Assembly (NCBI GenBank): GCA_018417955.1
Contig: JACTVC010000003.1
Coordinates: 2,976,001-3,040,000 of the forward strand
Source: Laccaria trichodermophora
Taxonomy: Eukaryota > Basidiomycota > Agaricomycetes > Agaricales > Hydnangiaceae
Reading direction: 5' to 3'
DNA length: 64,000 nucleotides
The notes below the pieces were generated by a model. The model made no database searches, was not told the DNA's origin, and saw nothing but the letters and a program-made list of their open reading frames with translations. The position numbers and the translations under genes were made by a program. This document shows positions 52,576 through 63,683 of the stretch, in pieces (the stretch's first letter is position 1; each line of letters starts with the position of its first letter).

Positions 52576-53611
52576 ATGCCACCCGACGCAACGTTGCCAC
52601 CCATTCGACGTGTCCTGAAACGTTCCGCATCGACAGCGTCACTCCCCACGCCCCCTCGCACCCACAGCAAGCGCGGGAGGGGCAGATCGAGGGGGTCGTG
52701 CGATAGCGACAGCGACGAGCAGGTAGTACTGTTGAGTGATGAGGAGGAGTTGGCTGTTTCGGTTCATAAGAAACGACGAACGGGGGAAGCCACGCAGGGG
52801 GAGGATGCGTTTTGGTTGGGTACGGGCGGGATGACGACTAGGAGCAAGAGGGCGTTTGGATCGTCCAACTCGAAGGCGGTTGATCCGTCTACGCAGGCGC
52901 CGTTGGTCTATCGCCGTCGTCAAGCTCAATCCCAGCAGCAGCTGCAGCAGCTGCAGCAGCCCGTTTCACCACCCCCGTCGCATCGCAAGCCCATGGTGGT
53001 GTCACCTACCAACAACCCACCTACTACGCCACTTAGGACCTCCCCACGATTCGCCCGTGCTCCGTCGACCGCTTCGCCCCCTGTCACTCCGAAACGAAAG
53101 TCGCAGAGGCGAACGACGAGCGTGCTCCGAGACTCTCCGCAGAACCCGTTCCTCGCCTCACCGCTTGATGCCGTCCCGGAGTCGGACAGCGAAGAGAGCC
53201 CAAATCAGAGCCCAAAAACGCCGTATCAAGAGAAACCGACTGTCGCTTACGTTTTGTAAGTTTTTTACTCTCTTTTCACGGATTGACGGCTGATAATAAT
53301 GATACGTGTGTAGTCGAGGTATGCGTAGGGAGTTCCACAACCCGTTGTACAACCCGATTACGAACCGACCCATCTCGCCCCCTCGAGGGTCTAAGCTCCC
53401 CGTCGAGCACCCGGCCTTTTCCCCTGACCCAAGCTGCCCACCAAAGCTCCTGTTTCCGGAGGCGCACAAGAGGAGAAGTGCAGCAAAGGGGAAGGCGAAG
53501 GCTAAGGGAGGGAATGGTGATGATGTATTTGGAGGGGGTGATCCGGTCAAGCCACGAAGCCGAGGCGCTACTACTCTGGACAATGAGCTGAGAAAGGCCG
53601 GGGAGAGATGA
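52576..53611 (+). CDS. Basic Ser/Pro-rich nuclear-type protein, unknown
   Basis: Two exons joined by an intron after TVAYVF (donor at 53258) encode about 325 residues. The N-terminus has MPPDATLPPIRRVLKRSAST, a basic cluster (HSKRGRGRSRGS) and an acidic stretch with DSDSDEQVVLLSDEEE, then KKRRTGE. The middle is low-complexity with Gln repeats and many SP/TP sites (TPLRTSPRFARAPSTASPPV, TPKRKSQRR), as expected of a CDK target. The most conserved-looking part spans the splice: AYVFRGMRREFHNPLYNPIT, then RPISPPRGSKLPVEHP and a basic end with EAHKRRSAAKGKAKAKGG. I cannot name it; nuclear location is inferred from the basic signals. The ATG at 52576 follows an A-rich leader (AAACACCCAGAA). Confidence 0.75.
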
Positions 53612-54459
53612 TTCATGGATGACCGACCAGCTGGACAAAAGGGCTCCCCCTTCTGCTGTCGGGAGTTCCTCTGGTCGTCGTGCTTCTCCTTGCTGTTCCC
53701 TCTCCTTTTCTTGTGCCGATCTCATTCGCGCTGCTCTTGTCCGATTTCCACCTGCCCCGTCTCGATTTGTTCCTTCCCTTCTTGGACATAACCGACCATA
53801 CCCCCTCCCCTCCTTGCACTAACTGACCAACCGATCCGATCCGTGTAGTATAACACTCCTTCCTTCTCTGCTTCTCTCGTTTTGCCCCGTCATTGATTTG
53901 CGATACCACCTCACCACCTCTATACCTCCGACACGCGACACCTACACTGCTATATTATCGTATACTATCTATTTACCTACATACATACTCACTACAAGTG
54001 CCTGTCCTTCCTTTACGTACATATCTACAATGCAATTTATGAGTTGGTATGTCATCTTGAGATTTTGCCAGTTCAAGGGCATGCCCTTCAATGAAGATTC
54101 ATACTACCAAACGCCATGGGTAGGCATTTCGTAGGCCTCTCAGCTCTACGCCAACTCAAACTTTTCCCAGTAACTTAAGTTCAGGTTGAAAGCATGGATT
54201 GAGTAAACGGTTTCTAACAATGCTATTTATCTAATTATTCTCATTGATGGGGAATGTCTTCTCACTGAGTTGAAGAAAATCATTGAAAGACATGCCACCA
54301 TTTGTCACGACTACGGTGTTGTTTGCTGCGAGTACACTAGTATCCATCAGTTGAACGCAACACTTCCGAATTGTACAGAACATGTACCAAAAAATAATAC
54401 TGTCCAGGGATTTTGCTGCCGGGCCCGCCAAGACGAAGCTCCACAGGAAGACCACATTC
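53612..54459. other. Intergenic
   Basis: The first part is a pyrimidine-rich 3' flank of the nuclear-type gene. No gene or repeat is recognised. The minus-strand frames over 53613-53909 are antisense to this tract. Confidence 0.45.
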
Positions 54460-54859
54460 TTCACACTTGTTCCCGTTTTGTTGCAGGGTCGCCGTTGGGA
54501 AGCGCGAGCCGGGACAGGGCCCGTGATTGGGTTGGGCTGAACGCACAAGAGCGTAAGCATTTACGCTCCGCTGTGCGGCGGAAATACAGGGAGTTACTCG
54601 ACATGCAAACCGTCGTACGGGATAGCCGTACCACAGACTTTCTGCTGAATCGAGTGCTTGAGTTCGGCTTGAGAGGGATCACTGCATCGGAAATCGTAAT
54701 GTGGCTATGGTTGTGGATTATCTGCAGGCGATTCACGGCAGTCAGCTCCAAATACTTGAGAAAGGTACCCCCAGGCTTTTCACGCACGATGTTAGCCGCT
54801 GTGATTGTGCCGCTCACTCCTACATTCTGAGCACGCTCCAAAAGGGTTGGTCCGCTCAT
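54460..54859 (-). pseudogene. Relic of the 5' end of an NLR gene
   Basis: On the minus strand the ATG at 54859 opens MSGPTLLERAQNVGVSGT, the same start as the NLR-like gene at 57659 (MSGPTIFQGAQNVAVSGGTF). After an intron ending CTGCAG comes TISDAVIPLKPNSSTRF, again matching the second exon of that gene. The match then breaks down before the P-loop. It is an inverted, truncated copy lying about 2.8 kb from its intact-looking counterpart. Confidence 0.8.
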
Positions 54860-55135
54860 GTTGAAGGGTGAGAATGGTATGAGTGTGGAAGGGGGAAGAA
54901 AGAGAATAAAAAGGAGACGCCAGGAGGCGCCAACGGTGGAAGCTGCTGGAAGGCTGTGAATGATTGACAGTTTGGCGCGTATTTGCCGAGCGCGTTTGGT
55001 CAGTGGCAGACCCTGCAGTTAACAGTGAAACCCCACGTCTGAGCGGTATATCTTGTAGTTTATTCTCATGCGAATACAACAAGATGCTGTTACTTTCCTT
55101 TCAAAGTTCAAACTCCTTGCATCCACACGACCATA

Positions 55136-56600
55136 TCAAAAATCATCCTCGCCCTCTCCCTCCTCTTCCCAATCAACATTCTCCAGCATGGCGTCGCCCT
55201 CCTCGGGCAGGTCATCCAGCCACGCCAGCGTTCCGAAGTATTTCTGATTGTTGAATGGCTTGAGAAGCATGTCTTAGGCTTGAATCGCAAGGATGTGCGT
55301 TGGGGTGCAAAGGTATACAAGAACGGCGTACAATTTCGATGCCCCCAGTATATCTATTACACATAAGCGGTGATTGGCGGAACTGGGGAGGAAAGGGCAA
55401 AGTTGGTGTCGTACGAAACCCCGTTTTGTCCAGCATAGAATGGGGGTATGACTCTAGAAATGATAATTAGGGTTATGAAAATCAAGTAGTGAAGTAAGGA
55501 GGAGTAAAAAGTGTACGCACCCTTGAGGATGCTGCATGACGGACGCGAGCTGCTCAACGACCATGGCGGCTGCGATGGATGTGAAGCCTGGTGAGGTAAC
55601 GGTACCCATGTCATCGACAGTTCGGTCTGTCAGGGCTTGGGCTGTCTTAGCTGTGAAGTGGGGCAGTTGTGTTGGAGGGAGCTATGGCATCGTTACCGTC
55701 CTAAACGGGCTGGCTGTGCACCTTAAGCTGTAAAAGACACGCGGGCGCTATGCCGCATGATGAGGAAGGTATCGAAACCTAGGGCAGAGTAGATGACTAT
55801 CTAGTCTTGGTGTGGTTGGTTTGGGTAAAGGTGGGATGATGTCGATGATGGACCAACCTTCCCCTTTGCAGTCCTGAGGAGCGTAAGCGACCATCGACCT
55901 CCCCTAGACTTCGTGAGCAGAAACACGGCGTTGGCGCCGTCAAAGAGTCGTTTGAGCTTCTTCCTGTGAAGGACGCGCTGAATGGGATAGTAGGATGGCT
56001 TGCTATCGGTGTGGAGAGTGTCTCGTGTTTCGTTCTATGTGTAATAGCTATTTGAGCTGTAAGATAATGATCAAGGAAGATAGAGAAATGACGCACAATT
56101 CCGAGGTATACATATCTTCTTCGTTGGCAGGTACGCATTCAGCTTTATGTTTCCCTCCATCCAATAAATCTTCCAATTCAAAGAGGGGTTTGTCATCATG
56201 GGATGACCCCAGCCCTGTAAAAGGAGATTAGTAATGAGAGATGTTAAGGAGAAAAACGGACCATTAAGACTGGGGCGATGTAGCACTAGGCATGGGCAGC
56301 ACCGAGGAGAAGGCACTTTGTGTGGCAAAGACCTTCTCGAGGTCAAGGTTGGGAGCTTGAGGTTCCGGTCGACAACTAACCTACCAATCTGAAGTGGGCG
56401 CATTCAGTAGATGTCTTGCACAAAGATAGAAAAAGGAATGAGAACATACCTGACGGGATCCATCAATAGGTCCAAGATCCGCAACCCGGGGCCGATTTTT
56501 TCTCGAAGATTCTTAACCCATCCGACGGCGAAGCTTGGTCGATCGTTTACGATGCTCGAAACAGCTCTTCTATTGAGAAATTGGGAGTTCCAAATCGCGC
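55136..56600 (-). pseudogene. ATG7: ATG7 relic A (E1-like autophagy enzyme)
   Basis: Pieces of the C-terminal half of ATG7 occur in the right order on the minus strand: VGWVKNLREKIGPGLRILDL with [96 protein letters not shown]; and the end KPFNNQKYFGTLAWLDDLPE. Frameshifts, a stop after LLLGAAHA and missing stretches separate them. The D-S-R-E-S-R-W motif is degraded to KSRGGRW, and the adenylation and catalytic-cysteine regions are not recoverable. ATG7 normally activates Atg8 and Atg12. The functional gene must be elsewhere. Confidence 0.8.
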
Positions 56601-56817
56601 CAGCAGAGAACGCGGAGGGAGACTTGATATGGAGCAAGGATATGCGAGGAGGTTGAGGAGTGGCTGGCCGGAAGTTGGGGCGGAGGGGTAGATGAAGGCG
56701 TGAGGTGGTCATGAGACATTGAGGTTCTGGATATCAACTGGATATATGACCTTATTGGTGAGTGGAAAAGATGTATGATTCCAGGGTATATCTTTTTCAT
56801 TGTAGCAGCTGCGCACT

Positions 56818-57215
56818 CGGTTGAGTTCGCCTCCGTCTACGCAATGCTCCAGTTCAGAGAAAGTTTGTTAGACGGGGCTGCAGAATGAGAAGCGGCAGGC
56901 AGGAGTCGACGAGGGTGATGGTGGGAACGCCCCAGCCCTGTTAAAAAGCGTAAGTTGAATGAACGTGTGATATTTTGGAAGGGGAGAACAGACCATTGCA
57001 GCCCGTGTGACGTAGCATTGAGGAAGGCCCGAGGTACAAGTTGACAGGTTGGGCGGCCAGTCTAGGTGCGTAACTTCATTAGATGCGGTGTATGGAGAAG
57101 GTAAGACGAAACAAACCTGGCAGGATCCATCATTGGTGCGAGATCCGCAAGCCGAGGGTTGAACTTTCCTTGCGAGTTTTTCTCCGTTCTGATGGCGGTT
57201 GGTCGACCTTCGGGG
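56818..57215 (-). pseudogene. ATG7: ATG7 relic B (second partial copy)
   Basis: This is a second, shorter copy directly upstream of relic A in the same orientation. It has a piece ending in FNPRLADLAPMMDPAR, an intron, LAAQPVNLYL, a fragment PQCYVTRAAMV, another intron ending AACAG, GWGVPTITLVDS and, after indels, ELEHCVDGGEL. These match the stretch of ATG7 around the start of the E1 domain. It keeps GWGVxTITxVDS, which relic A has lost. Introns sit at the same places in both relics, so they come from gene duplication, not retrocopying. Confidence 0.75.
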
Positions 57216-57658
57216 TTATATGTGGTTCAAACAACTGCAAGTAGCTGGTGCATTCGGAAGTTAAAGTCTCGCCAGCGGCCAGAAGCTAGGCGAGGAGATT
57301 TCGGAGTGGGCAGCCGGGTTCTGGGGGTTGGCGGAGGCGTCGATGAGAGCGACTGCACGCCGTAAGGTGGTCATGAGTGCAAGTTGATTGTGAAAGAAAT
57401 GAGACGTACTGGCGGGGTGGTTTGAGCCCGAATCTGCACGCATAGGGACACTCCTGCTGGTGGACAGTGACGGTCGTCGAAGTGCCAGCCGAGGGAACGG
57501 ATTTCCGGCAAAATGTGCTCGGCAAGTCGCGAAGTTCGCCAAAGCGTCAATCATTCATACAGCCTTGCTGCGTGAGGGGTCTCCTGCTTGTCTCCTGCCG
57601 TCACCCATTTATCTCTTTCTTCCTCCTTCCACATTTCTACCATCTCTTGTGCTTCAAC

Positions 57659-60343
57659 ATGAGTGGACCGACCATTTTTCAAGGTGCTCAGAACGTTGCA
57701 GTGAGCGGCGGTACCTTCAACACAGCTAATACTGTGCGTGTTTAAGCCTCATGATGCCTTTCTATGCATTTCATACTCACTGCCGTGGGTCTTCTGCAGA
57801 TAAACTACAACCTTATCAATGCAACGACGTCTGATGCAGTAATTCCTCTTAAACCGAACTCCAGCACTCGATTCACAGGCCGCACTGACATTATTGCCAA
57901 ACTCAAGGAACATTTTACCAGTCCCAGTGACGGACTCCGGACAAGAAAGTATTTTCTCCTGCATGGGATGGGGGGTATTGGAAAGACTCAAATCTGCTTA
58001 CGGTTTATTGAAGAAATGTCTGATCAGTGAGACCTAACAATTGTCGAGCCTGGTTACCGAATGAAATTTGACTTCTCCAGCTTTTTCCATGTTTTCTGGA
58101 TTGATGGATCCTCTACGTCAACCATTACTCAGGGGCTAAAGGGGATTTGCAACCTTCCTGGAGCTCAGTCTTCTGCACTGGATGGCTCTCTTGAATCTGC
58201 TCTCTTGTGGATTGGTGCTCTTAGAGATAATTATCTGATGGTCTTTGACAATGTTGATATATTGACTCCAGAGGAGCTGGAATATTATTTTCCACCTGGA
58301 CTAGGTGGAAATATCTTTATAACTAGTTGCAACTCTGCCATGCAATGTCTGACTTTACCAGCCAACTGTCTAGAAGTTAAGGAAATGGAAGAAAGTGATG
58401 CTATCTTGCTACTTTTGAAGGCCAGTTGCTTGATTCCCTCCCAAACTGATAATGACCTTTATGAGAAAGCTTCTGAAATTGTAAAAGAGCTTTTCTGTGT
58501 CCCTCTGGCTATAGACCAGGCTGGTGCTGTTATTCATTCAGGGGTTATCAATATCAAAAACTATCTTGGAATATATTCTCAACAATGAAAGACACTGTTA
58601 TCTCATCCAGAATTCAGAGGTGCATCTAAATATAATCAAACTGTCTATGGGACTTGGGAATTGTTGTATAAGGAAATAGAACAGAGGGCTCAGTCTTCTG
58701 ATTTTGACAGGGCCAGAGCAGCTGAGAATGCAATTCTTATCCTGGCAATATTTTCATTCTTTCATCATGATGGAATTAGTGAGGATATTTTTTCCAATGC
58801 AGCTATACAAAAAGGCCAGATAAGGAAAGAAAAAAAGAGATGGCTTGACTTTCTGCTTAGGAAGTCCACCTTACCATTGGCAAGTTCTCAATTGGACCCC
58901 AGACTGCTTTCTCTCACTCATGCTGGTGTTTGGAATAAATTTATCTTTGAAGAAGGAATTCAATTGTTGATTTCTTTTTCCTTTATCAGACTGGGCTCAC
59001 ATGATGGTGAGTACACTGTGCACCCATTGATCCATGCATGGTGTAGGGATAGAATGACTTCAATGAAAAGGAAAGAATCCTTTATAATGGCATATACCAT
59101 GTTGGCTTGCTCTCTACACAGAGACTTTAACCATCAACCACATTCATTTAGAAGAGCACTGTTGACATATGTCAAAGCAAATGATCAGCATAACAAAACA
59201 TTCAAGGAATATGTGGTGGACAGTTACTTTAATGATGCCTCTGTTAAGTTTGGTGAGCTTTTCAGAGAACAAGGCTATTTTAAAGAAGCAGAGATTCTAG
59301 CAATCAAGGTTGTGGGTGTCAGGAGAAGGATACTTGGTAAAAGTCATCACAGCACCATCTCAGCTGTAGTATGGCTCTCTAGAATATATAGAGATCTGGG
59401 AAAATATGCTGATGCAGAAAAACTGTGGCAAGAATGTCTGCATGCAAGAATCAGATTGTTTGGAGAGGAACACACACAGACCATTACAACAATGGCTAGT
59501 TTAGGTCATACATATAGAAAGATGGGAAAATACAGAGAAGCAGAAGAGCTGGAGACCAAAGTTCTGGATGCTAGGGTAAGAATTCTTGGAAAAGATCACC
59601 CACATACAGATACCGCAATGGGAAACCTTTCTGTAACATACACATATCTTGGAAAGTATGCTGAGGCTCTCAAGCTCCAGAAACAATGCCTGGATGCTCA
59701 AACCACTTTACTTGGAAAGGAACACCCATATACAATTGCATCAATGGCTTATTTAGGTCATATATATAATGAAATGGGAAAATACAAAGAAGCAGAAGAG
59801 CTGGAGACCAAAGTTCTGGATGAAAGAATAAGAATTTTAGGAAAAGGACACCCAGAAACAATCATGTCAATGGGATCTCTTGCTAAAACATACAATGGCC
59901 TGGGAAAGTCTGCAGAGAGTGAAAAACTGCAGAAACAATGTCTGGATGCAAGAATAAGAATCTTTGGAAGAGAACACCCAGAAACGATCACTTCAGTGGG
60001 AAATCTTGCTAAAACATATGATAGCCTGGGAAAATATGCAGAGGCAGAAAAGCTGCAGAAGCAATGTCTGGATGCAAGAGTTATGCTACTTGGAAATGAG
60101 CACCCTAAAACACTCATAACAATGGAAGATTTGGCCCTTACATATAAACATCTAGAAAATTACAAAGAGGCAGAGCAATTGGAAATTCAGGTTTTGAATG
60201 CAAGAGCCAGAATATTTGGAGGAGTGCACAAGTTTACAATTCAGGCTATGAAGAATCTCAGAGTAACATATAGGTATCTGGGAAAGGATGCAGATGCAGA
60301 AAGGCTTGAGATCTACATACAACAAGCTGAAAAAGGTATGTAA
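57659..60343 (+). pseudogene. NB-ARC/TPR NLR-like gene with one in-frame stop
   Basis: This is a fungal NLR-type receptor, a signal-transducing NTPase thought to act in self/non-self recognition and cell death. Exon 1 has the short N-terminal motif MSGPTIFQGAQNVAVSGGTF; exon 2 has FTGRTDIIAKLKEHF and the P-loop LLHGMGGIGKTQICLRF; exon 3 has Walker B YLMVFDNVDIL, then LGGNIFITSCN and PLAIDQAGA. After YSQQ a TGA stands at 58586-58588, and the same frame continues with KTLLSHPEFRGASK and on to 60343. The second half holds about eight 42-residue TPR units of the kinesin-light-chain type, with repeated LGKDHPHT, TYxxLGKYAEAEKLQKQCL. A C-to-T change (CGA to TGA) would explain the stop. If stop-suppressed or corrected, the protein has about 885 residues. 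A donor-like GTATG at 60334 suggests a further exon. From exon 3 on the base composition is clearly more AT-rich. Confidence 0.8.
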
Positions 60344-61205
60344 AAGTTACATTCTCTTCACTCCATAGATGTTCATTGAACTGTACAGAGGTGTTTTGAT
60401 TTCTTTCAATTAATCCCTCATATATGACTCTCTAATAACATTTTGTACATTTTTTGATATACTTACATGCAGACTACAGTTTTTTTTTTCTTTTTGATGT
60501 TGCTGCACTAAATCCCATTTTTCAAGGTGCACCAAAATGCCCAAATATAACATATGCAATTTTTCTAAGGGTGTCATGGATCCCCCTACCTTATCTACCT
60601 CAGGTCATGGCATGCATTCCTGTTACTTGGCCAGTGAGCCACCTAGCTTTGCATAGCTTAATGGTTTCCACCACAGTACACCTTCTCCCATAAGTTTTTG
60701 CATGGGGCACAATGATTTGAGGCTATAGGTACCCTCCCATGTAATTAGAATAGCAATATTTCCTGTCCTCATTGTGTAAATGACCCATAGACCTCAAAAG
60801 GCCTGGGATTCTCAGCTACATTAATACTGAGTCAGATTGTTTACATTTTGCTGAGGCACAACTCTGCTCATTGAGATGATTCCAGAACACTTAAAATCAT
60901 GTCAATATGATAAGGTAGAGGACATCCATGTCCATCTAACATCACACCATGAAGTTATCATGTGACATTCCTTCCTGAATGAGCGCAAACCTCTAAAATA
61001 CATGGAATATGAACAACATAGTGAGATATAAAAAAATATGGAACCATACTTCTGTTTGAAATGAAAATAAATGTAACTACACAAATTTTCAAAATATAAT
61101 ATAATGATTACAAGAAGATTTTGAAGAAATACATATGCATTTGGAGAAGTCAGACAAGAAAACATTAATGTGTTTCAAAATAATACCTAACTGACTCCAG
61201 ACTTT
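60344..61205. other. AT-rich, no gene seen
   Basis: This stretch follows the NLR-like gene and may include its last exon and 3' flank. A frame at 60454-60693 reads FQGAPKCPNITYA after a TGCAG acceptor-like site, which could be a terminal exon, but I cannot confirm it. Confidence 0.4.
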
Positions 61206-61590
61206 TCCAAATCAGTCATAAGACTTTCTGGAGGGATGCAGTGGCCCTTGTATTTTCTTGTGGCCCAAGCTGCCTGTCTGCTGTTGAGACCCTTGGTGTC
61301 CACATCCATAAATTTTCAGGAATGGTTGGCAAAGCTGTAGGTTTTGTCAGTAAGAATGAAAACAACAAGAGTATACAGGAACAGACTGTCGCACACATGC
61401 CAGGGGAATGCTATCCAATGCCACCAAGACATTCATCTTAAGCTGATCTTCACAGGAGCATGGTGGGTTCAAATGATAGATTCTTTTCACACATCCCCAA
61501 CATTGCTCAATGAAATTCAACTCACAGTGGAACTTGGGTAAATATATGAGGCAGAATCCCTGAGCATTGCAGGTGTTTTCAAGAATCATC
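61206..61590 (-). pseudogene. DDE transposase relic (C-terminal part)
   Basis: On the minus strand the frame at 61347-61589 has LPKFHCELNFIEQCWGCVKR, the typical L-P-x-x-x-x-E-L-N-x-I-E end of a DDE-superfamily transposase catalytic core (the last Asp/Glu region). After a frame break the downstream sequence still reads KGLNSRQAAWATRKYKG-like residues in shifted frames and ends near GACTGATTTGGAAAAG. Only the C-terminal end of the gene is present, with at least one frameshift. The parent is an IS630/Tc1-like or related fungal DDE element. Confidence 0.65.
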
Positions 61591-62039
61591 GTTACATGCT
61601 GTTAGAGTCTACAACTCTGCATTGGTGTATTCCTATGAATACAAATGCTATTAGTTAACAATTCTGAACTAGTCATACCTGTAGAATTTGTTAGCAAAGT
61701 CAAATGAGTTGAGGCATGTCAAGCTGTCAAGAGCGGGAATATTCCTTAGAGTGCAAAGAGTCTCAGTTGTTGAATGATGGTCAGTCAGTGATCAATATGT
61801 TAACATGTAGCTTTAATGGATTGATCAGAGTTGAATGATAGTGCAAAGCCTTATCAGTTCACTCTTAGAATGACACTTAGTTCTTAAAACTTAAGTCTGT
61901 TTGTTTGGGGTAAAAAGTAAGAATGGATCCTACTTGTTGTATTTCCCCTTATTTAAATACAACTATACTACTACATTCCGCGATGAGCAAGCACGAGGCA
62001 CAAGTGCAAGCTCATTATCGGATAAGATAACGGCTGAGT
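61591..62039. other. AT-rich 5' flank of the retroelement
   Basis: No gene is seen. This may include the 5' terminal repeat of the retroelement that starts at about 62 kb, but its partner lies beyond the window. Confidence 0.35.
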
Positions 62040-62144
62040 GTCAGAACGAGATGGTTTGTACTCATAAGTACAAACACTCATGTATGTCTCCAAATCCTAG
62101 ACAAGGAGACTACATCTCCTTGTCATTCAGATTATCGTTCTGAC
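62040..62144 (+). other. Nested hairpins in front of the retroelement gag
   Basis: GTCAGAACGA (62040-62049) pairs perfectly with TCGTTCTGAC (62135-62144). Inside are two perfect 9-bp hairpins: GTTTGTACT/AGTACAAAC (62054-62075, loop CATA) and ACAAGGAGA/TCTCCTTGT (62101-62123, loop CTACA). The three stems together form a three-way junction. It ends 72 bp before the gag ATG. Confidence 0.85.
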
Positions 62145-62216
62145 GTGGCAAAAAGAGTCCTCTCAACCTCAGTGAAATTTTCGAATTTTTTCGTCGGTTT
62201 TCCTTCAACTTCTGCA

Positions 62217-63683
62217 ATGGCTGACACTCCCGAAACCTCTCAAACCTTGGCTACTGCTGGAAGCTCTCAGACTGCTGCTACACCTCTTTCTCAGACAGCA
62301 GCTACACCTCCTTCTCAGACAGTGGCTACACCTGACTCTTCTCCCCGCATCCCTCGTACTCATACTTCACCTGCCATAATTAAAATGCTTAAGACTCTTC
62401 CCTTGGTATCTATTCTCCAGATGAACAAGGAAATTGAAGAGAAAAATGCGGTACGGTCTCAGAAGACCTTTAACCATCTTTCTGATCCTACTGCCCACAC
62501 TGTGCCTGGATCTGATGAAGCTTCTCTCGTTTCTCTTGACAATGCTGATTTAAACCGCTTCTGGATCCCTTCCTTTGCAGCTTCCTTTCCTAATCTAATC
62601 TATGCTAAGCTTGCTAAATGGATTGCGGATGAGGAGATTAAAGAGAAGCTGAAAGTGAAATGGAAGCCTACTGATGATGTTAAGCCCTCTGCAGAAGAAG
62701 CTAGGATTGTGAAGCGGTGTTGTATGAATGGGAAAAAAATGGTACCTTGGGTTGTGGGTGTTCCTTGGCAAGCCACCTTCCCTAAGAGCCTCTTTGACAC
62801 CAAACTTTGCATTGCTGTACCTCTGCCTTTTTTCCTTAACAAGAATCTGAATATCTTGAATGTTGAGGCTTCTACTCTGCCTATGACGAAGACTAATCCA
62901 AATGCTGGGGAAATGAAGGGTACTGTTATTCTTGACATTGAGAAATTGTCTGTCCGCTTCGGGAAGGAACTCTCCTTGTCTTGCAGCCAGTGGACAGAGG
63001 CTGCTGGTAACATGTATTTATTTCAAAAGGAATGTGATGAAGAGGGCACTGGCGAGGCTCATAGTAACTGGTATAACAATCACTTCTGCTTCTATACTGC
63101 TCAGGACACAAAGGATGACCTTTACAAGGCCTGGAAACCTGACGAGCTGAAGTTCCATCAGGAACATTGGGCGAAATATGGTGAATTCGATGCCGCTTGT
63201 TATTACCAGGCCTACAAGCTGTCTGAGAAGCAGCATGAAATGATGGCTGACATTCGTGGGATGATGGGGTCTGAACCTACCAAGCCTTCTCTCAGTGCGA
63301 CGCTTGGGAAACTCACACCACGAATCACTTCTCGCTCTTCTCAAACACGGCCTTCACAGCCCTTTTCTTCAGGCAGCGGCAAGTCCTCCTCCTCGACACC
63401 CGACTGCCTTATCTGCGCTGAGCAAGGCCACAACGCAACTCAACACGCCGATAGCACCGTCATCATCAAGTTCAAATCTGATGGCAAGCCAGTATGGTCC
63501 AAGTACAGTGACCATAACCTCCTCAGCCCTGACAACCGAGTCATTTGCATCAGCTGGAACCTTCAAGGCGACTGTGGGCACCCATGCTCTCATAAAGACG
63601 AGCACGCCCATCTCTGCTCCTTCTGCGGGAGTAAACGCCATCATGCCTTCACATGGATTTGCTGTTCCAGACCCTCAAACTGA
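62217..63683 (+). CDS. Gag-like protein of a tyrosine-recombinase-type retroelement
   Basis: A 488-residue frame starts MADTPETSQTLATAGSSQTA; an upstream in-frame GTG is not needed. The N-terminus has four degenerate SQTAATP repeats. The middle (for example KRCCMNGKKMVPWVVGVPWQ, WYNNHFCFYTAQDTKDDLYK) is of a kind seen often in agaricomycete repeats. The C-terminus has two cysteine/histidine clusters: CLICAEQGHNATQH and CISWNLQGDCGHPCSHKDEH, ending HLCSFCGSKRHHAFTWICC, as in nucleic-acid-binding Gag proteins. The next frame, pol, overlaps its last 41 nt in the +1 frame. Confidence 0.8.
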   Translation: MADTPETSQTLATAGSSQTAATPLSQTAATPPSQTVATPDSSPRIPRTHTSPAIIKMLKTLPLVSILQMNKEIEEKNAVRSQKTFNHLSDPTAHTVPGSDEASLVSLDNADLNRFWIPSFAASFPNLIYAKLAKWIADEEIKEKLKVKWKPTDDVKPSAEEARIVKRCCMNGKKMVPWVVGVPWQATFPKSLFDTKLCIAVPLPFFLNKNLNILNVEASTLPMTKTNPNAGEMKGTVILDIEKLSVRFGKELSLSCSQWTEAAGNMYLFQKECDEEGTGEAHSNWYNNHFCFYTAQDTKDDLYKAWKPDELKFHQEHWAKYGEFDAACYYQAYKLSEKQHEMMADIRGMMGSEPTKPSLSATLGKLTPRITSRSSQTRPSQPFSSGSGKSSSSTPDCLICAEQGHNATQHADSTVIIKFKSDGKPVWSKYSDHNLLSPDNRVICISWNLQGDCGHPCSHKDEHAHLCSFCGSKRHHAFTWICCSRPSN

